A DNA stretch of 13,743 nt from Candidatus Rokuibacteriota bacterium (GCA_016201575.1 JACQCN010000226.1:1-13743); one strand, 5' to 3'; numbered from the stretch's first letter, positions 1 to 8,756 are shown. A program made the numbers and translations. The notes: generated from the letters alone by a model not told the origin.

Positions 1-197
1 CCGTAGTTGCCGATGAGCGGGTAGGTCATGAGCACGATCTGCCCGCGGTACGAGGGATCGGTGAGGATCTCCTGGTACCCCGTCATCGACGTGTTGAAGA
101 CGACCTCGCCGGACGCCTCGCCCGTCGCCCCCAGCGCCTCGCCCCGGAAGACGCGCCCGTCCCGGAGCGCCAGGATCGCCGTCGTGCCCTGCCTCAT
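1..197 (-). CDS. carA: Carbamoyl-phosphate synthase small subunit, N-terminal part (runs off left edge)
   Basis: This is the first 65 codons of the glutamine-hydrolysing subunit of carbamoyl-phosphate synthase, which supplies carbamoyl phosphate for pyrimidine and arginine synthesis. The visible protein begins [17 protein letters not shown] and continues with the conserved CarA stretch [20 protein letters not shown] and then [15 protein letters not shown]. That is the standard N-terminal domain; the class-I amidotransferase domain with the catalytic Cys/His/Glu would lie outside the window. The ATG overlaps the pyrC stop (ATGA), and a purine-rich GGGAGGGGG lies upstream, so translation is probably coupled to pyrC. 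Its place after pyrR-pyrB-pyrC makes it the fourth gene of the pyr operon. Identity is secure; only the start of the gene can be judged. Confidence 0.93.
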   Translation of the reverse strand, partial: MRQGTTAILALRDGRVFRGEALGATGEASGEVVFNTSMTGYQEILTDPSYRGQIVLMTYPLIGNY

Positions 198-1495
198 CCC
201 GTGAAGCCCCCTCCCGTTCTCCAGATGAGTTTACCGCCGACGATGGTGGCGGCCGGGGCGCCGCGCAGTCTCCAGCCGCCGAACGGCGTGTTCCGGCTCC
301 TCGACTCGAAGCGCGACGGGTCGACCGTGACCTCGCGGCCGGGATCGAGGAGCGTGATGTCGGCCGGCGCGCCCGGCGCCAGCGTCCCGCCCGGCAGGTT
401 GAGCACGCGGGCGGGGCCCGTGCTCATGCGGGCGACGAGCGTCGGCAAGTCGAGCAGCCCGGGGCGGACCAGCCGGTCCAGGAGGAGCGAGACCGCCGTC
501 TCCAGGCCCACGATGCCGTTGGCCGCGCGGTCGTACTCGCCCTCCTTCTCGGCCAGCGCGTGGGGGGCGTGGTCGGTGGCCACGCAGTCGACGGTGCCGT
601 CGGCAAGCCCTTCCACGAGCGCCTCGACGTCGCGCCGGCTCCGCAGCGGCGGGTTCATCTTCGTGTTCGGATCGTAGCCGCGGACCGCCTCGTCGGTGAG
701 GACGAGGTGGTGCGGCGCGGCCTCCGCGGTCACGCGCACGCCCCGCGCCTTGGCCTCCCGCACGAGCCGGACCGCCCCCGCGGTCGACAGGTGGGCGATG
801 TGGACGTGGGCGCCCGTCAGCTCGGCGAGGAGGATGTCGCGGGCCACCATCGTGTCCTCGGCGGCGGCTGGCGCGCCCTTGAGCCCGAGCTCCGTCGAGA
901 CGGTGCCCTCGTTCATGCATGCGCCGTGGCTCAGGGTCGTGTCCTCGGCGTGGCTGATCACCGGGCAGCCGAAGGGCAGCGTGTACTCCATCGCGCGCCG
1001 GTACAGCTCGGCGTTCATCACGGCCCGCCCGTCGTCGGAGAAGGCCACGCAGCCGGCCTCGGCCAGCTCGGCCAGCTCCGCCAGCTCCTTGCCGGCCAGC
1101 CCCCGGGTCACGGCGCCGATCGGGTAGACGCGGACGCTCGCCTCCGCCCGCGCCTTGGCCAGGATGTAGTCGGTCACCGCGCGGTTGTCGTTGACGGGGT
1201 CCGTGTTGGCCATGCCGCAGACGGCGGTGAAGCCGCCGGCGGCGGCCGCCCGGGTGCCGGTGCGGATCGTCTCCTTGTACTCGTAGCCCGGCTCGCGGAG
1301 ATGCACGTGGATGTCGATCAGGCCCGGGCAGACGACGAGGCCGCCGGCGTCGAGGACCTCCGCGCCCTCGACGGCGCCGCGCTCGAGGCGGGCACCGGTC
1401 GCGGCGATCGTCCCGTCCTGGACGAGCACGTCCTGGACGGCGTCGGTGCCGGTCGCGGGATCGATGACGCGGCCGTTCCGGACGAGCAGCTTCAT
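194..1495 (-). CDS. pyrC: Dihydroorotase (class I, PyrC)
   Basis: Zinc amidohydrolase that reversibly cyclises N-carbamoyl-aspartate to dihydroorotate, the third step of UMP synthesis, in the cytoplasm. The 433-residue length fits class I dihydroorotases. Visible motifs are the metal-binding [10 protein letters not shown] at residues 61-70 (His63, His65), AFSDDG at 151-156 with the conserved Asp, SHAED at 181-185 (His182), AHLST at 234-238 (His235), [12 protein letters not shown] near 258-269, MNPPLRS near 280-286, and ATDHAPH at 306-312 with the catalytic Asp308. The start is the ATG just after AGGAGG in the end of pyrB; it overlaps the pyrB stop as ATGA, and its own stop overlaps the carA start in the same way. 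All expected metal ligands are present, so it should be active rather than a structural PyrC-like paralogue. Confidence 0.97.
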   Translation of the reverse strand: MKLLVRNGRVIDPATGTDAVQDVLVQDGTIAATGARLERGAVEGAEVLDAGGLVVCPGLIDIHVHLREPGYEYKETIRTGTRAAAAGGFTAVCGMANTDPVNDNRAVTDYILAKARAEASVRVYPIGAVTRGLAGKELAELAELAEAGCVAFSDDGRAVMNAELYRRAMEYTLPFGCPVISHAEDTTLSHGACMNEGTVSTELGLKGAPAAAEDTMVARDILLAELTGAHVHIAHLSTAGAVRLVREAKARGVRVTAEAAPHHLVLTDEAVRGYDPNTKMNPPLRSRRDVEALVEGLADGTVDCVATDHAPHALAEKEGEYDRAANGIVGLETAVSLLLDRLVRPGLLDLPTLVARMSTGPARVLNLPGGTLAPGAPADITLLDPGREVTVDPSRFESRSRNTPFGGWRLRGAPAATIVGGKLIWRTGGGFTG

Positions 1496-2433
1496 GCGGC
1501 CTCCTGGGTGACTCGCGTGCCCGCAAGCAGGAAGAGCACCGCCATCCGCACCGCCACGCCGTTCCCGGTCTGCTCGAGGATCACCGAGTAGGGCCCGTCG
1601 GCGACCTCCGGGGACAGCTCGACGCCGCGGTTCACGGGGCCGGGGTGCATGATCAGCACGTCCGCGCGGGCGCTGGCCCGCAGGCGGTCGAGCGTCAGCC
1701 CCCAGTAGCGCGAGTACTCGCGGAGCGAGGGGATGAGCCCCGCGGTCATGCGCTCCTGCTGCAGCCGCAGCATCATGATGACGTCGACGTCGCGGATCGC
1801 GTCCTCCAGCCGGTGGCTCACCTTCACCCCGAACTCCTGCACGTGCGGGGGGATCAGCGTCGGCGGGCCGGCCACGGTGACCGTCATCCCGAGCTTCCGC
1901 ATGCCGTGGATGTTGGAGCGGGCCACCCGGCTGTGCGCGATGTCGCCCACGATCGCCACCTGGAGGCCGTCCAGGTGCCCCTTCCGCTCCCGGATCGTGA
2001 GGAGGTCGAGCAGGGCCTGGGTGGGGTGCTCGTGGGCCCCGTCGCCCGCGTTGACGACGCCGCACCGCAGGTGCCGCGCCAGCATCTCCGCGGCCCCCGC
2101 GGAGGAGTGGCGCACCACGACCACGTCCGGGCTCATCGCCTCGATGTTCCGCGCGGTGTCGAGGAGCGTCTCCCCCTTGCCGATGCTCGAGGTCGACGCC
2201 GCGAAGTTGATCACGTCGGCGGAGAGCCACTTGCCGGCGATCTCGAAGGAGGTGCGGGTGCGGGTCGACGGCTCGTAGAAGAGGTTGACGATGGTCTTCC
2301 CGCGCAGCGTGGGCACCTTCTTGATCTCGCGCCCGCCGATCTCCCGCAGCGAGGCGGCGGTGTCGATGACGAGCGTGATCTCGGCCGGGTCCAGCTCCTG
2401 GATCGTCAGCAGGTCCTTCCGCTTCCAGGCCAT
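1492..2433 (-). CDS. pyrB: Aspartate carbamoyltransferase catalytic chain
   Basis: Catalyses carbamoyl phosphate plus aspartate to N-carbamoyl-aspartate, the committed step of pyrimidine synthesis. The 313 residues cover the whole catalytic chain. The carbamoyl-phosphate domain carries [13 protein letters not shown] at 52-64 (the S-T-R-T loop), the SSIGKGE loop with Lys86, RHS at 108-110 and HPTQ at 136-139. The aspartate domain carries [12 protein letters not shown] at 163-174, MLRLQ near 221-225 and [11 protein letters not shown] at 262-272. The start ATG lies 2 nt after the pyrR stop with GGAGGAGGG just upstream, and the stop overlaps pyrC as ATGA. No pyrI regulatory subunit gene is visible, so control is more likely through PyrR and the leader than through an allosteric regulatory chain (inference). 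Confidence 0.97.
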   Translation of the reverse strand: MAWKRKDLLTIQELDPAEITLVIDTAASLREIGGREIKKVPTLRGKTIVNLFYEPSTRTRTSFEIAGKWLSADVINFAASTSSIGKGETLLDTARNIEAMSPDVVVVRHSSAGAAEMLARHLRCGVVNAGDGAHEHPTQALLDLLTIRERKGHLDGLQVAIVGDIAHSRVARSNIHGMRKLGMTVTVAGPPTLIPPHVQEFGVKVSHRLEDAIRDVDVIMMLRLQQERMTAGLIPSLREYSRYWGLTLDRLRASARADVLIMHPGPVNRGVELSPEVADGPYSVILEQTGNGVAVRMAVLFLLAGTRVTQEAA

Positions 2434-2435
2434 CC

Positions 2436-3092
<657 letters not shown>

Positions 3093-3109
3093 TTACAGGA
3101 ACCTGTCTC

Positions 3110-3139
3110 ACTTTACACGCGCGGCTCCGCGCGTGTCAA
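3110..3139 (-). promoter_or_regulatory. Probable sigma-70 promoter of the pyrR-pyrB-pyrC-carA operon
   Basis: The minus strand has a perfect TTGACA (3139-3134), an 18-nt spacer and TAAAGT (3115-3110), placing the transcript start near 3103, about 125 nt before pyrR and just upstream of the PyrR-binding hairpin. The -35 box contains the TGA stop of the upstream phyH-like gene. The spacer is almost entirely a perfect inverted repeat, ACACGCGCGG-AG-CCGCGCGTGT (3136-3115), which could be an operator or a structure after the upstream gene. A second small palindrome ACAGG-TT-CCTGT (3106-3095) covers the predicted start. Confidence 0.7.
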
Positions 3140-4172
3140 GGCATCCGGCCCGCGTCGGCGCGGTCGAGGGCGGCGAGCGCCCACTCGGCCTGCGCGCGCC
3201 TGGCCGGGTCGGGGTCGCGGTGCGCGATGCGCAGGAGCGCCGGGCGCGCCCGCGGATCCCCCTGCTCGGCCAGCGCGAAGGCCTCGCGGTCGCGGTTCTC
3301 GAACCAGCGCGTGTCGAAGGGCTGCACCGCGAGGTCGATCCGCTCCCAGTAGTACTGCAGCTCGGTCGAGCGCCAGCCCCGGTAGACCTCCTCCCAGGTG
3401 ATCTGGCCGGTGTGGGCCAGGAGGTTCGAGGCGGCGATCGGCTGGGAGCGCGCCTGGTAGCGGTAGTCCACGGAGAGCCGCATCCGGTCCGGCGTCAGGT
3501 TCGGCAGCGCCCGATGGACCAGGTGGCTATGGAAGAGCAGCACGTCGCCCGCCCGGTAGTCGGCGGTGTGCCAGCGGTCGGGCAGCGTTGCGGGATCGAC
3601 GGCCATCCCGCCGGCGCCGAGGCTCAGGTGGTACTCGTAGGGGCCGCCGCGATGGGTGCCGGCGTCGACGGCAAGGCCGCCCAGCTCGCGGGGCACGTCG
3701 CCGAGCGGGATCCAGGCGGTGTAGGTCTCGGCCGCGCCCTGGATGAACGGGTAGTCCTGGTGCGCGGGCGTCGTGTGGGCGAGGTTCTGCGGGAACTGGA
3801 GCCGGGCGATCTTGTTGGGATGCGGCAGTGCCGGCTCGCCCAGCACCGCCTCGGCGAGGGCGAGGAGCGCCGGGTGATGGGCGAGCGCGTGGAAGCTCTC
3901 GAGCGTCTGGACCTCCCGGTAGACGGCGATGAACGCAGGCTCGGGCTCGACGCCGGCGCGGGCGGGGTCGGCGCGGTCGTGGAGCGGATCGTCGCTCGCT
4001 CGAAGCCAGCCGGCGGCGGCAGCACGCCAGCACGTCTCGCCGCACGCGAGCGAGTTACCTCGCCCGAGAGCAGCCCGGCCAGGTAGAGGAAGCCGTCCCG
4101 GTCGAGCCGCGCGCGCAGCTCCCGGAGGTCGCGGAGCAGGTGATTCGCGGGCGATGGCTCGAGCGTGGTCAT
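3136..4172 (-). CDS. Phytanoyl-CoA dioxygenase (PhyH) family protein, interrupted by an apparent frameshift
   Basis: PhyH proteins are Fe(II)/2-oxoglutarate oxygenases that hydroxylate diverse small substrates; the substrate here is unknown. Most of the protein reads in one frame down to 3136: a stretch FIAVYREVQTLESFHALAHH, then LPHPNKIARLQFPQNL, the iron-binding H-Q-D in TTPAHQDYPF, PLGDVPRELGGLAVDAGTH, and the distal ligand in GDVLLFHSHLVHRALPN followed by RMRLSVDYRY. The N-terminal part (MTTLEPSPANHLLRDLREL, then RDGFLYLAGLLSGEV, typical of PhyH) is in another frame, starting at ATG 4172 with GAGG before it and 2 nt after the ntrX stop. A one-base loss between about 4035 and 4062 would reconcile the two, giving about 345 residues. 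If taken literally, only a 236-residue product from GTG 3846 would be made, still holding the H-x-D and distal His. It is the last gene of the ntrYX operon by position; a functional link to NtrX is not evident. Confidence 0.75.
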
Positions 4173-4174
4173 GG

Positions 4175-5536
4175 CTACCTCGGGGCGGCGATCGAGTAGG
4201 CCTTGATCTTGCGATAGAGGTGACTGCGCTCGATGCCCAGCTTCTCGGCGGTGCGCGTCATGTTCCAGTCGTTGGCCCGCAGCTCGCCGAGGATGTAGGC
4301 GCGCTCGAAGGCGTCGCGCGCCTCCTTCAGCGTGCGCTCCCGCGCCGTGTCGCCGGCCGGGGCGAGGTCCTTGGGGCGGAGCGGGGCGGGCAGGTCGTCG
4401 GGCCCGATGATGTCGCCGGGCGCCATGATGACCAGCCGCTCCACCATGTTCCGCAGCTCCCGCACGTTGCCGGGCCACTCGTAGGAGAGGAAGTAGGCGA
4501 GCGCCTCCACCGAGACCGTCTTGGCGCGCTTGCCGTTCTCGGCGGCGAAGCGGGCGGTGAAGTGGTTGATCAGGAGGGGGATGTCCTCCTTGCGCTCGCG
4601 CAGGGGCGGGACCTCGATCGGGATGACGTCGAGCCGGTAGAAGAGGTCGTCGCGGAACCGGCCCAGGGCGATCAGGTCCGGCAGGTTGTGGTTCGACGCC
4701 GCGATCACCCGTACGTCGACCCGGATCGTGTCCTTCCCGCCCACCCGCTCGAAGGCCTGCTCCTCGAGCGCCCGCAGCACCTTGGCCTGGGTCTTGAGCG
4801 ACATGTCGCCGATCTCGTCGAGGAAGAGCGTGCCGGCGTGGGCCAGCTCGAACTTGCCCTTGCGGCGGGCGACCGCGCCCGTGAAGGCGCCCTTCTCGTG
4901 GCCGAACAGCTCGGACTCGATCAGCTCCTCGGGGATCGCCGCGCAGTTCACCTCCACGAAGGGTTGGGCGGCGCGGGTGGAGAGCTGGTGGATGGCCCGC
5001 GCCACCAGCTGCTTGCCGCTCCCGTTCTCGCCGTGGATGAGCACCCGGCCGTTGGTCGGCGCCGCCGTGGAGATCTGCTGGCGCAGGGCCTGCACCGCCG
5101 GGCTCTCGCCCACGATGTCCCACTCGAGGTCGAGCCGCTCGCGGAGCTGGGCGTTCTCCTGGGCCAGCCGGGCGTGCTCGAGGGCGCGGGCGGCGATCAT
5201 GAGGGTCTTCTCGAGGGACAGCGGCTTCTCGATGAAGTCGTAGGCGCCGAGCTTGGTGGCGCGCACGGCGGTCTCGATGGTGCCGTGCCCGGAGATCATG
5301 ACCACCGTCGCCTCCGGGCGCACGCGCTTGATCTTCTCCAGGGTCGCGAGGCCGTCCAGGCCCGACATCCAGATGTCGAGGAAGATCAGGTCGGGCGGCT
5401 CGTCGGCGACGCGCGCCAGCGCCTCGCCGCCGCTGCCGACCGCGGTCACGCGATAGCCCTCGTCCTCCAGGACGCCCTTGAGCGAGCTCTGGATGGCGGG
5501 CTCGTCGTCGACGATGAGGATGTGCTCGCCGGCCAT
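4175..5536 (-). CDS. ntrX: NtrX-type sigma-54-dependent response regulator
   Basis: Cytoplasmic response regulator partnered with NtrY, usually tied to nitrogen metabolism or envelope and redox state. The 453 residues hold a receiver domain (about 5-118; acidic pair Asp10/Asp11, phosphoacceptor Asp54 in FLDIWM, Ser82, Lys104), an AAA+ sigma-54 interaction domain (about 142-370; Walker A GENGSGKQ at 169-176, GAFTGA at 216-221, Walker B LFLDE at 237-241, [11 protein letters not shown] at 294-304, WPGNVREL at 354-361) and a Fis-type helix-turn-helix ([19 protein letters not shown], 425-443). The Walker A deviates slightly from the common GESGTGKE. The intact GAFTGA loop suggests it can contact sigma-54. 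ATG is 5 nt after the ntrY stop. The assignment to NtrX rather than another NtrC-family member rests on the adjacent NtrY-type kinase. Confidence 0.9.
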   Translation of the reverse strand: MAGEHILIVDDEPAIQSSLKGVLEDEGYRVTAVGSGGEALARVADEPPDLIFLDIWMSGLDGLATLEKIKRVRPEATVVMISGHGTIETAVRATKLGAYDFIEKPLSLEKTLMIAARALEHARLAQENAQLRERLDLEWDIVGESPAVQALRQQISTAAPTNGRVLIHGENGSGKQLVARAIHQLSTRAAQPFVEVNCAAIPEELIESELFGHEKGAFTGAVARRKGKFELAHAGTLFLDEIGDMSLKTQAKVLRALEEQAFERVGGKDTIRVDVRVIAASNHNLPDLIALGRFRDDLFYRLDVIPIEVPPLRERKEDIPLLINHFTARFAAENGKRAKTVSVEALAYFLSYEWPGNVRELRNMVERLVIMAPGDIIGPDDLPAPLRPKDLAPAGDTARERTLKEARDAFERAYILGELRANDWNMTRTAEKLGIERSHLYRKIKAYSIAAPR

Positions 5537-5541
5537 GCCGC

Positions 5542-7758
5542 TCAGGTGGCCACGGGCGCTGGCTGGACGGCCGCCGCCGGCAGCTCGATGACGAAGCGGC
5601 TGCCCCGCGGCAGGTTGTCCTCGACCCAGATGGTGCCGCCGTGGTCGGAGACGATCTGGTGCACGATGGGCAGCCCGAGCCCCATACCCGTGGCCTTCGT
5701 CGAGAAGTAGGGGAGGAAGAGCTTCTCCTTGTCCTCGGGAACGATCCCGGCGCCGTCGTCGCTCACGGTCAGGCGCACCCGCCCGGCGTCCGGCGAGTAG
5801 CCCAGCTCGACGCAGACCGTGCCCGCGCCGGCCACGGCCTCCACCGCGTTGTCCACGAGGTTCAGGGTCGCGCGCTTGATCTGGTCGGGATCGATCGCCA
5901 CCAGCGGCAGGTCGAGGGCGAAGCGGGTGGTGAGCGCCAGCCCGGGCTGCGACTCGCGGTAGAGCGCGAGCACGCCCTCCACCAGCTCCCGGAGGTCCGT
6001 CGGCTTCGGCGTGAGCGCCGGCATGCGGGCGAAGCGCGAGAACTCGTCCACGAGGTGCTTCAGCCCCTCGACCTCCTGGATGATCGTGCCCGTGCACTCC
6101 TCCAGGAGCCGCTTGTCCTCGCCCGGCCGGTCGCCGAGCCGGCGGCGCAGCCGCTGGGCGGAGAGCTGGATCGGCGTCAGCGGGTTCTTGATCTCGTGGG
6201 CGATCCGCTGCGCGACCTCGCGCCAGGCGGCCAGGCGCTGGGCGCGGAGCAGCTCGGTCAGGTCGTCGAAGACGAACACGACGCCCGCGTACTCGCCGTC
6301 CGGCCCCCGCAGCGCCGTGGCGGAGGCCAGGAGCGTGACGGCGGCGCCGTCGCGGCGGAGGCGCAGCTCGCGCTCCGTCGTCTCGTCCTTGCCGCGGCTC
6401 ACGCGGTGGGCCAGCGCGACCACGTCGTCGAAGTCCGGGCTGGCGAAGACCTCGCGGAGCGACTGGCCGGGCGTGGCCGCGGTCAGGCCGAGCATGCGGG
6501 CCGCCGCCCGGTTCATGGTGGTGAGGCGGCCGGCCTGATCGAACGAGACGACGCCGGTGGCGATGGCCTCCAGCACTGTCTCCGTGTACCGGCGGCGTCC
6601 CTCCAGCTCCGCGTGCTTGGCCTGCAGGTCGAGGTAAGCCGCCTCCAGGCGGGTCTTGGACTGGGCGAGGTCGCCCGTCATGCGGTTGAACGAGTCCACG
6701 AGCAGGCCGATCTCGTCGTCGGCCCGCGCCTGGACGCGGTAGCTCAGGTTCCCCGCCGCGACCTCGCGCGTGCCCTCGACGAGCTGCTCGATCGGGCCGG
6801 TGATGCCGCGGGCCAGGTAGAGGCCGAACCAGGTGAACGAGAACACGATGATCAGGGTCATCAGCAGGAACATCAGGATGTAGATGCCCTTGATCGGGTT
6901 CTTCAGGAGCTTGAGCTGCTTGTACTCGGTGAAGGCCTGGGAGATGCCGCGGACCTTCGCCTCGAGCCGGTCCGCCACGTGGGTGGAGACGACCACCGCG
7001 CCGATCACCCGCCGCGCGGGCTCGGCCGACCACACGGGCGTCACCGCCTGGATCAGGTCGCCCGCCTGGATCTCCCGGACGGTCGTCACCTCCTGGCCGT
7101 CGAGCCCCTGGCGCACCTGGCGCGCGCTCACCTCGCTCGTCGGCAGGTCGCCCAGCACCGGGTCCTTCACGTGCACCAGCTCGTGACCGGCGGCGTTGAA
7201 CACGGTGACCGCGCTCAGGCCGAGCTGGTCCTGCTGCTCCATCAGGTAGGCGGCCAGCGCCTCCCGGCGGTCCTCGCCGAGGAGGCCGTCGCGGACGATG
7301 GTCCGGGCGAGGTGTTGCCCGTGCCGGAGCGCGGTCGCCTCCAGGTTCTGGTAGTACGTCTGGGCCACCGACAGCGCCTGGTCGAGCGGGCGCTCCACCT
7401 GGGGCTTGAACCAGCTCTCGATCGACGTGTTGATGAAGTTCGACGCGATGATGAAGATCAGGATCGCCGGGGCCAGCGCCAGGGACAGGAAGGCGAGGAC
7501 CAGCTTCGCCTTGAACTTGGACCCGATGACCTTCTGCCGCCGCTCGAAGGAGAGCTTGACGAGGTTGCGGAAGAGGAGCACCAGCAGGAGCAGGAAGACG
7601 ATCAGGTTGAGGTTGAAGAGGGCGAACACCACGATGGTCGAGGCCACCGGGATGTCCGGCGTCCGGATCCCGAACTCGAAGGCGGTGGCCACCACGAGCA
7701 GGACGAGGAAGCCGCAGATGACGATGAGGTTACGCTTGCGGCGGTCCTGGGTGGTCAC
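5542..7758 (-). CDS. ntrY: NtrY-type membrane sensor histidine kinase
   Basis: Membrane histidine kinase that phosphorylates NtrX. The 738 residues show the NtrY layout: three N-terminal membrane segments (about 11-30, 39-63, 86-109), a periplasmic sensor region (about 110-290) with a Cache-like stretch, a fourth membrane segment (about 292-316), HAMP (about 317-370), PAS (about 388-500), a dimerisation domain with the phospho-histidine in HEIKNPLTPIQL (His521), and an ATPase domain with N box NLVDNAVEA (633-641), DDGAGI (667-672), the FLPYFSTKATGMG lid and GLGLPIV. The start is GTG at 7758, with GAGG (overlapping the upstream stop) about 8 nt before it. The C-terminal tail is a short Ala/Pro stretch. 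All catalytic boxes are intact. Confidence 0.93.
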   Translation of the reverse strand: MTTQDRRKRNLIVICGFLVLLVVATAFEFGIRTPDIPVASTIVVFALFNLNLIVFLLLLVLLFRNLVKLSFERRQKVIGSKFKAKLVLAFLSLALAPAILIFIIASNFINTSIESWFKPQVERPLDQALSVAQTYYQNLEATALRHGQHLARTIVRDGLLGEDRREALAAYLMEQQDQLGLSAVTVFNAAGHELVHVKDPVLGDLPTSEVSARQVRQGLDGQEVTTVREIQAGDLIQAVTPVWSAEPARRVIGAVVVSTHVADRLEAKVRGISQAFTEYKQLKLLKNPIKGIYILMFLLMTLIIVFSFTWFGLYLARGITGPIEQLVEGTREVAAGNLSYRVQARADDEIGLLVDSFNRMTGDLAQSKTRLEAAYLDLQAKHAELEGRRRYTETVLEAIATGVVSFDQAGRLTTMNRAAARMLGLTAATPGQSLREVFASPDFDDVVALAHRVSRGKDETTERELRLRRDGAAVTLLASATALRGPDGEYAGVVFVFDDLTELLRAQRLAAWREVAQRIAHEIKNPLTPIQLSAQRLRRRLGDRPGEDKRLLEECTGTIIQEVEGLKHLVDEFSRFARMPALTPKPTDLRELVEGVLALYRESQPGLALTTRFALDLPLVAIDPDQIKRATLNLVDNAVEAVAGAGTVCVELGYSPDAGRVRLTVSDDGAGIVPEDKEKLFLPYFSTKATGMGLGLPIVHQIVSDHGGTIWVEDNLPRGSRFVIELPAAAVQPAPVAT

Positions 7759-7768
7759 CGGCGATACC

Positions 7769-8353
7769 TCACTGGGTCCGGCTGGCCGTCATCAGCGACG
7801 AGAGGGTCCACGGCGTTTCCTCGGCCTCCCCGGACAGGCGGGTGAGGAACGTGTTGTTCCCGCTCAGCGCGGTCTCCGCCCGCACGCGCACGTAGAACAA
7901 CTCGCTCGGCTTGAGCTGGGAGGCCGCCAGGAGCTTCAGCCCGCGCAGGTCGGAGAGCACGCGCTGGGCGTCCCGCAGCTCGCGCGAGGTGTAGGGCTCG
8001 CGCGTCTCCCCCGACAGGGAGGCGACCTTGAACTCCTTGGTGAGCACGTTGTAGACGAGCTGGCGCTCGATCGTCTCGGACAGGAGGAGCTTGTCCGGCC
8101 ACATCCGCCGGTACCGCCACAGCTCGACCGTGAACCGCACGTGGCTCGGGATGCCGCTCTTGATGCTCTCGGTGAAGCTCGGGGGGATGGCCCCGAGCAC
8201 CGCGACCTGGACGGTGACGTCCATGTCGTTGAGGTAGACGCTGAGGGTGCTGATCCGCAGCTCCGCCGCCGCCGGCGCCGACGATGCCACGATCAGGACG
8301 ACCGCCAGGGAGACGCTCAGAACGGGAAGCCCACGCATACCGGCCGCCCGCAT
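7769..8353 (-). CDS. DUF4390 family secreted protein
   Basis: Up to 194 residues with a clear Sec signal peptide (hydrophobic VLSVSLAVVLIVAS followed by SAPAAA, cleavage likely after residue 30). The mature part is beta-rich and includes an IPPSFTESIKSGIPSHVRFTVELWRYRR stretch that resembles DUF4390, a family of unknown function often found before ntrYX-like kinases. It is probably periplasmic. Its stop lies 10 nt before ntrY, so the two are likely cotranscribed, and it might influence the NtrY sensor domain (inference). Two ATGs compete: 8353, which lies inside a TATAAT sequence, and 8338 (Met6), which gives an equally good signal peptide and fits better if TATAAT is a real -10 box. Neither has a strong Shine-Dalgarno. 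Family assignment is from overall look, not a search. Confidence 0.75.
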   Translation of the reverse strand: MRAAGMRGLPVLSVSLAVVLIVASSAPAAAELRISTLSVYLNDMDVTVQVAVLGAIPPSFTESIKSGIPSHVRFTVELWRYRRMWPDKLLLSETIERQLVYNVLTKEFKVASLSGETREPYTSRELRDAQRVLSDLRGLKLLAASQLKPSELFYVRVRAETALSGNNTFLTRLSGEAEETPWTLSSLMTASRTQ

Positions 8354-8357
8354 TATA
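8352..8357 (-). promoter_or_regulatory. Possible -10 box for the DUF4390-ntrY-ntrX operon
   Basis: A perfect TATAAT on the minus strand just before the DUF4390 gene. The hexamer 17 nt upstream (TCCAGG) is a poor -35. Such AT-rich hexamers are rare in this GC-rich window. If it is used, transcription would start near 8344 and translation would begin at Met6 (8338). Confidence 0.35.
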
Positions 8358-8368
8358 GCGCCAGTCGG

Positions 8369-8436
8369 CGGGGGCCTGGACGGCCCCCTCCGAGCCTCCC
8401 CCAGGACAGAGTTGCGCCGGCGCCGCCGGCGCTCGT
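8369..8436 (-). repeat. Two-hairpin intergenic repeat, copy 1
   Basis: Read on the minus strand: CGA then hairpin A, GCGCCGGC-GGC-GCCGGCGC (8432-8414), then AAC, a linker ending in GGGGGAGG, CTCGGA, then hairpin B, GGGGGCC-GTCCA-GGCCCCC (8388-8370). It shares order and conserved positions with copies at 8520-8593 (opposite strand) and 10582-10649. The 7-bp direct repeat CAGTCGG lies on both sides (8362-8368 and 8437-8443), which could be a target duplication. Confidence 0.75.
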
Positions 8437-8519
8437 CAGTCGGGTCGCGCCTGCTTGTTGTCAGACGCCGTTCCCCGCGGGCTCGGTCCCCACGACAGGT
8501 GCCGTCGGAGAGCCACCGC

Positions 8520-8593
8520 TTCGAGCGCCGGCTTTTGCCGGCGCAACGACCCTTGGGCGATGCTCGAAGGGGGCCGTCGAGGCCCCCTTCGAG
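8520..8593 (+). repeat. Two-hairpin intergenic repeat, copy 2 (inverted relative to copy 1)
   Basis: On the plus strand: TTCGA, hairpin A GCGCCGGC-TTTT-GCCGGCGC (8525-8544), AAC, a 15-nt linker, then hairpin B with a perfect 13-bp stem CTCGAAGGGGGCC / GGCCCCCTTCGAG and loop GTCGA (8563-8593). It has the best-preserved hairpin B of the three copies. It lies about 80 bp from copy 1 and in the opposite orientation, an arrangement like paired REP/BIME sequences. Confidence 0.75.
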
Positions 8594-8610
8594 TGGATCT
8601 AGCGCGGATC

Positions 8611-8756
8611 ATTCACGAATGTCGACGCCCAGCGGCGGGCGGGTCCTGTCGCGGCAGGCAGGCCCGTCCATCCTCGCTCGATACCCCACTCGCTGCGGGC
8701 GGGCGGGCTTGCCTGCCGCGCCACCCGCCCGGCTCCCCGTGGTGCCCTTCGTGAAT
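8611..8756. repeat. MITE-like imperfect palindrome downstream of lpxC
   Basis: About 146 bp with complementary ends ATTCACGAA (8611-8619) and TTCGTGAAT (8748-8756), nested arms GGGCGGGT (8637-8644) / ACCCGCCC (8723-8730), and a 17-bp stem with one G-U pair, 8650-8666 with 8704-8720 (core CGCGGCAGGCA / TGCCTGCCGCG). The centre is about 37 nt. There is no coding capacity for a transposase. The layout resembles a miniature inverted-repeat element; it may also act as a structural end for the lpxC transcript. A clear target duplication was not found. Confidence 0.55.

Noticed and set aside
8345..8366. Sigma-54 type -24/-12 promoter (GG...GC) before the DUF4390 gene
   Set aside because: TGGCGCTATAATGC looks similar, but the GG-to-GC spacing is 9 rather than the required 10, so TATAAT as a -10 box is the simpler reading.
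8455..8754. Plus-strand open frame of 99 codons in the lpxC-DUF4390 gap
   Set aside because: It crosses two palindromic repeats, is dominated by Arg, Pro and Gly, has no ribosome-binding site, and shows no resemblance to a known protein.
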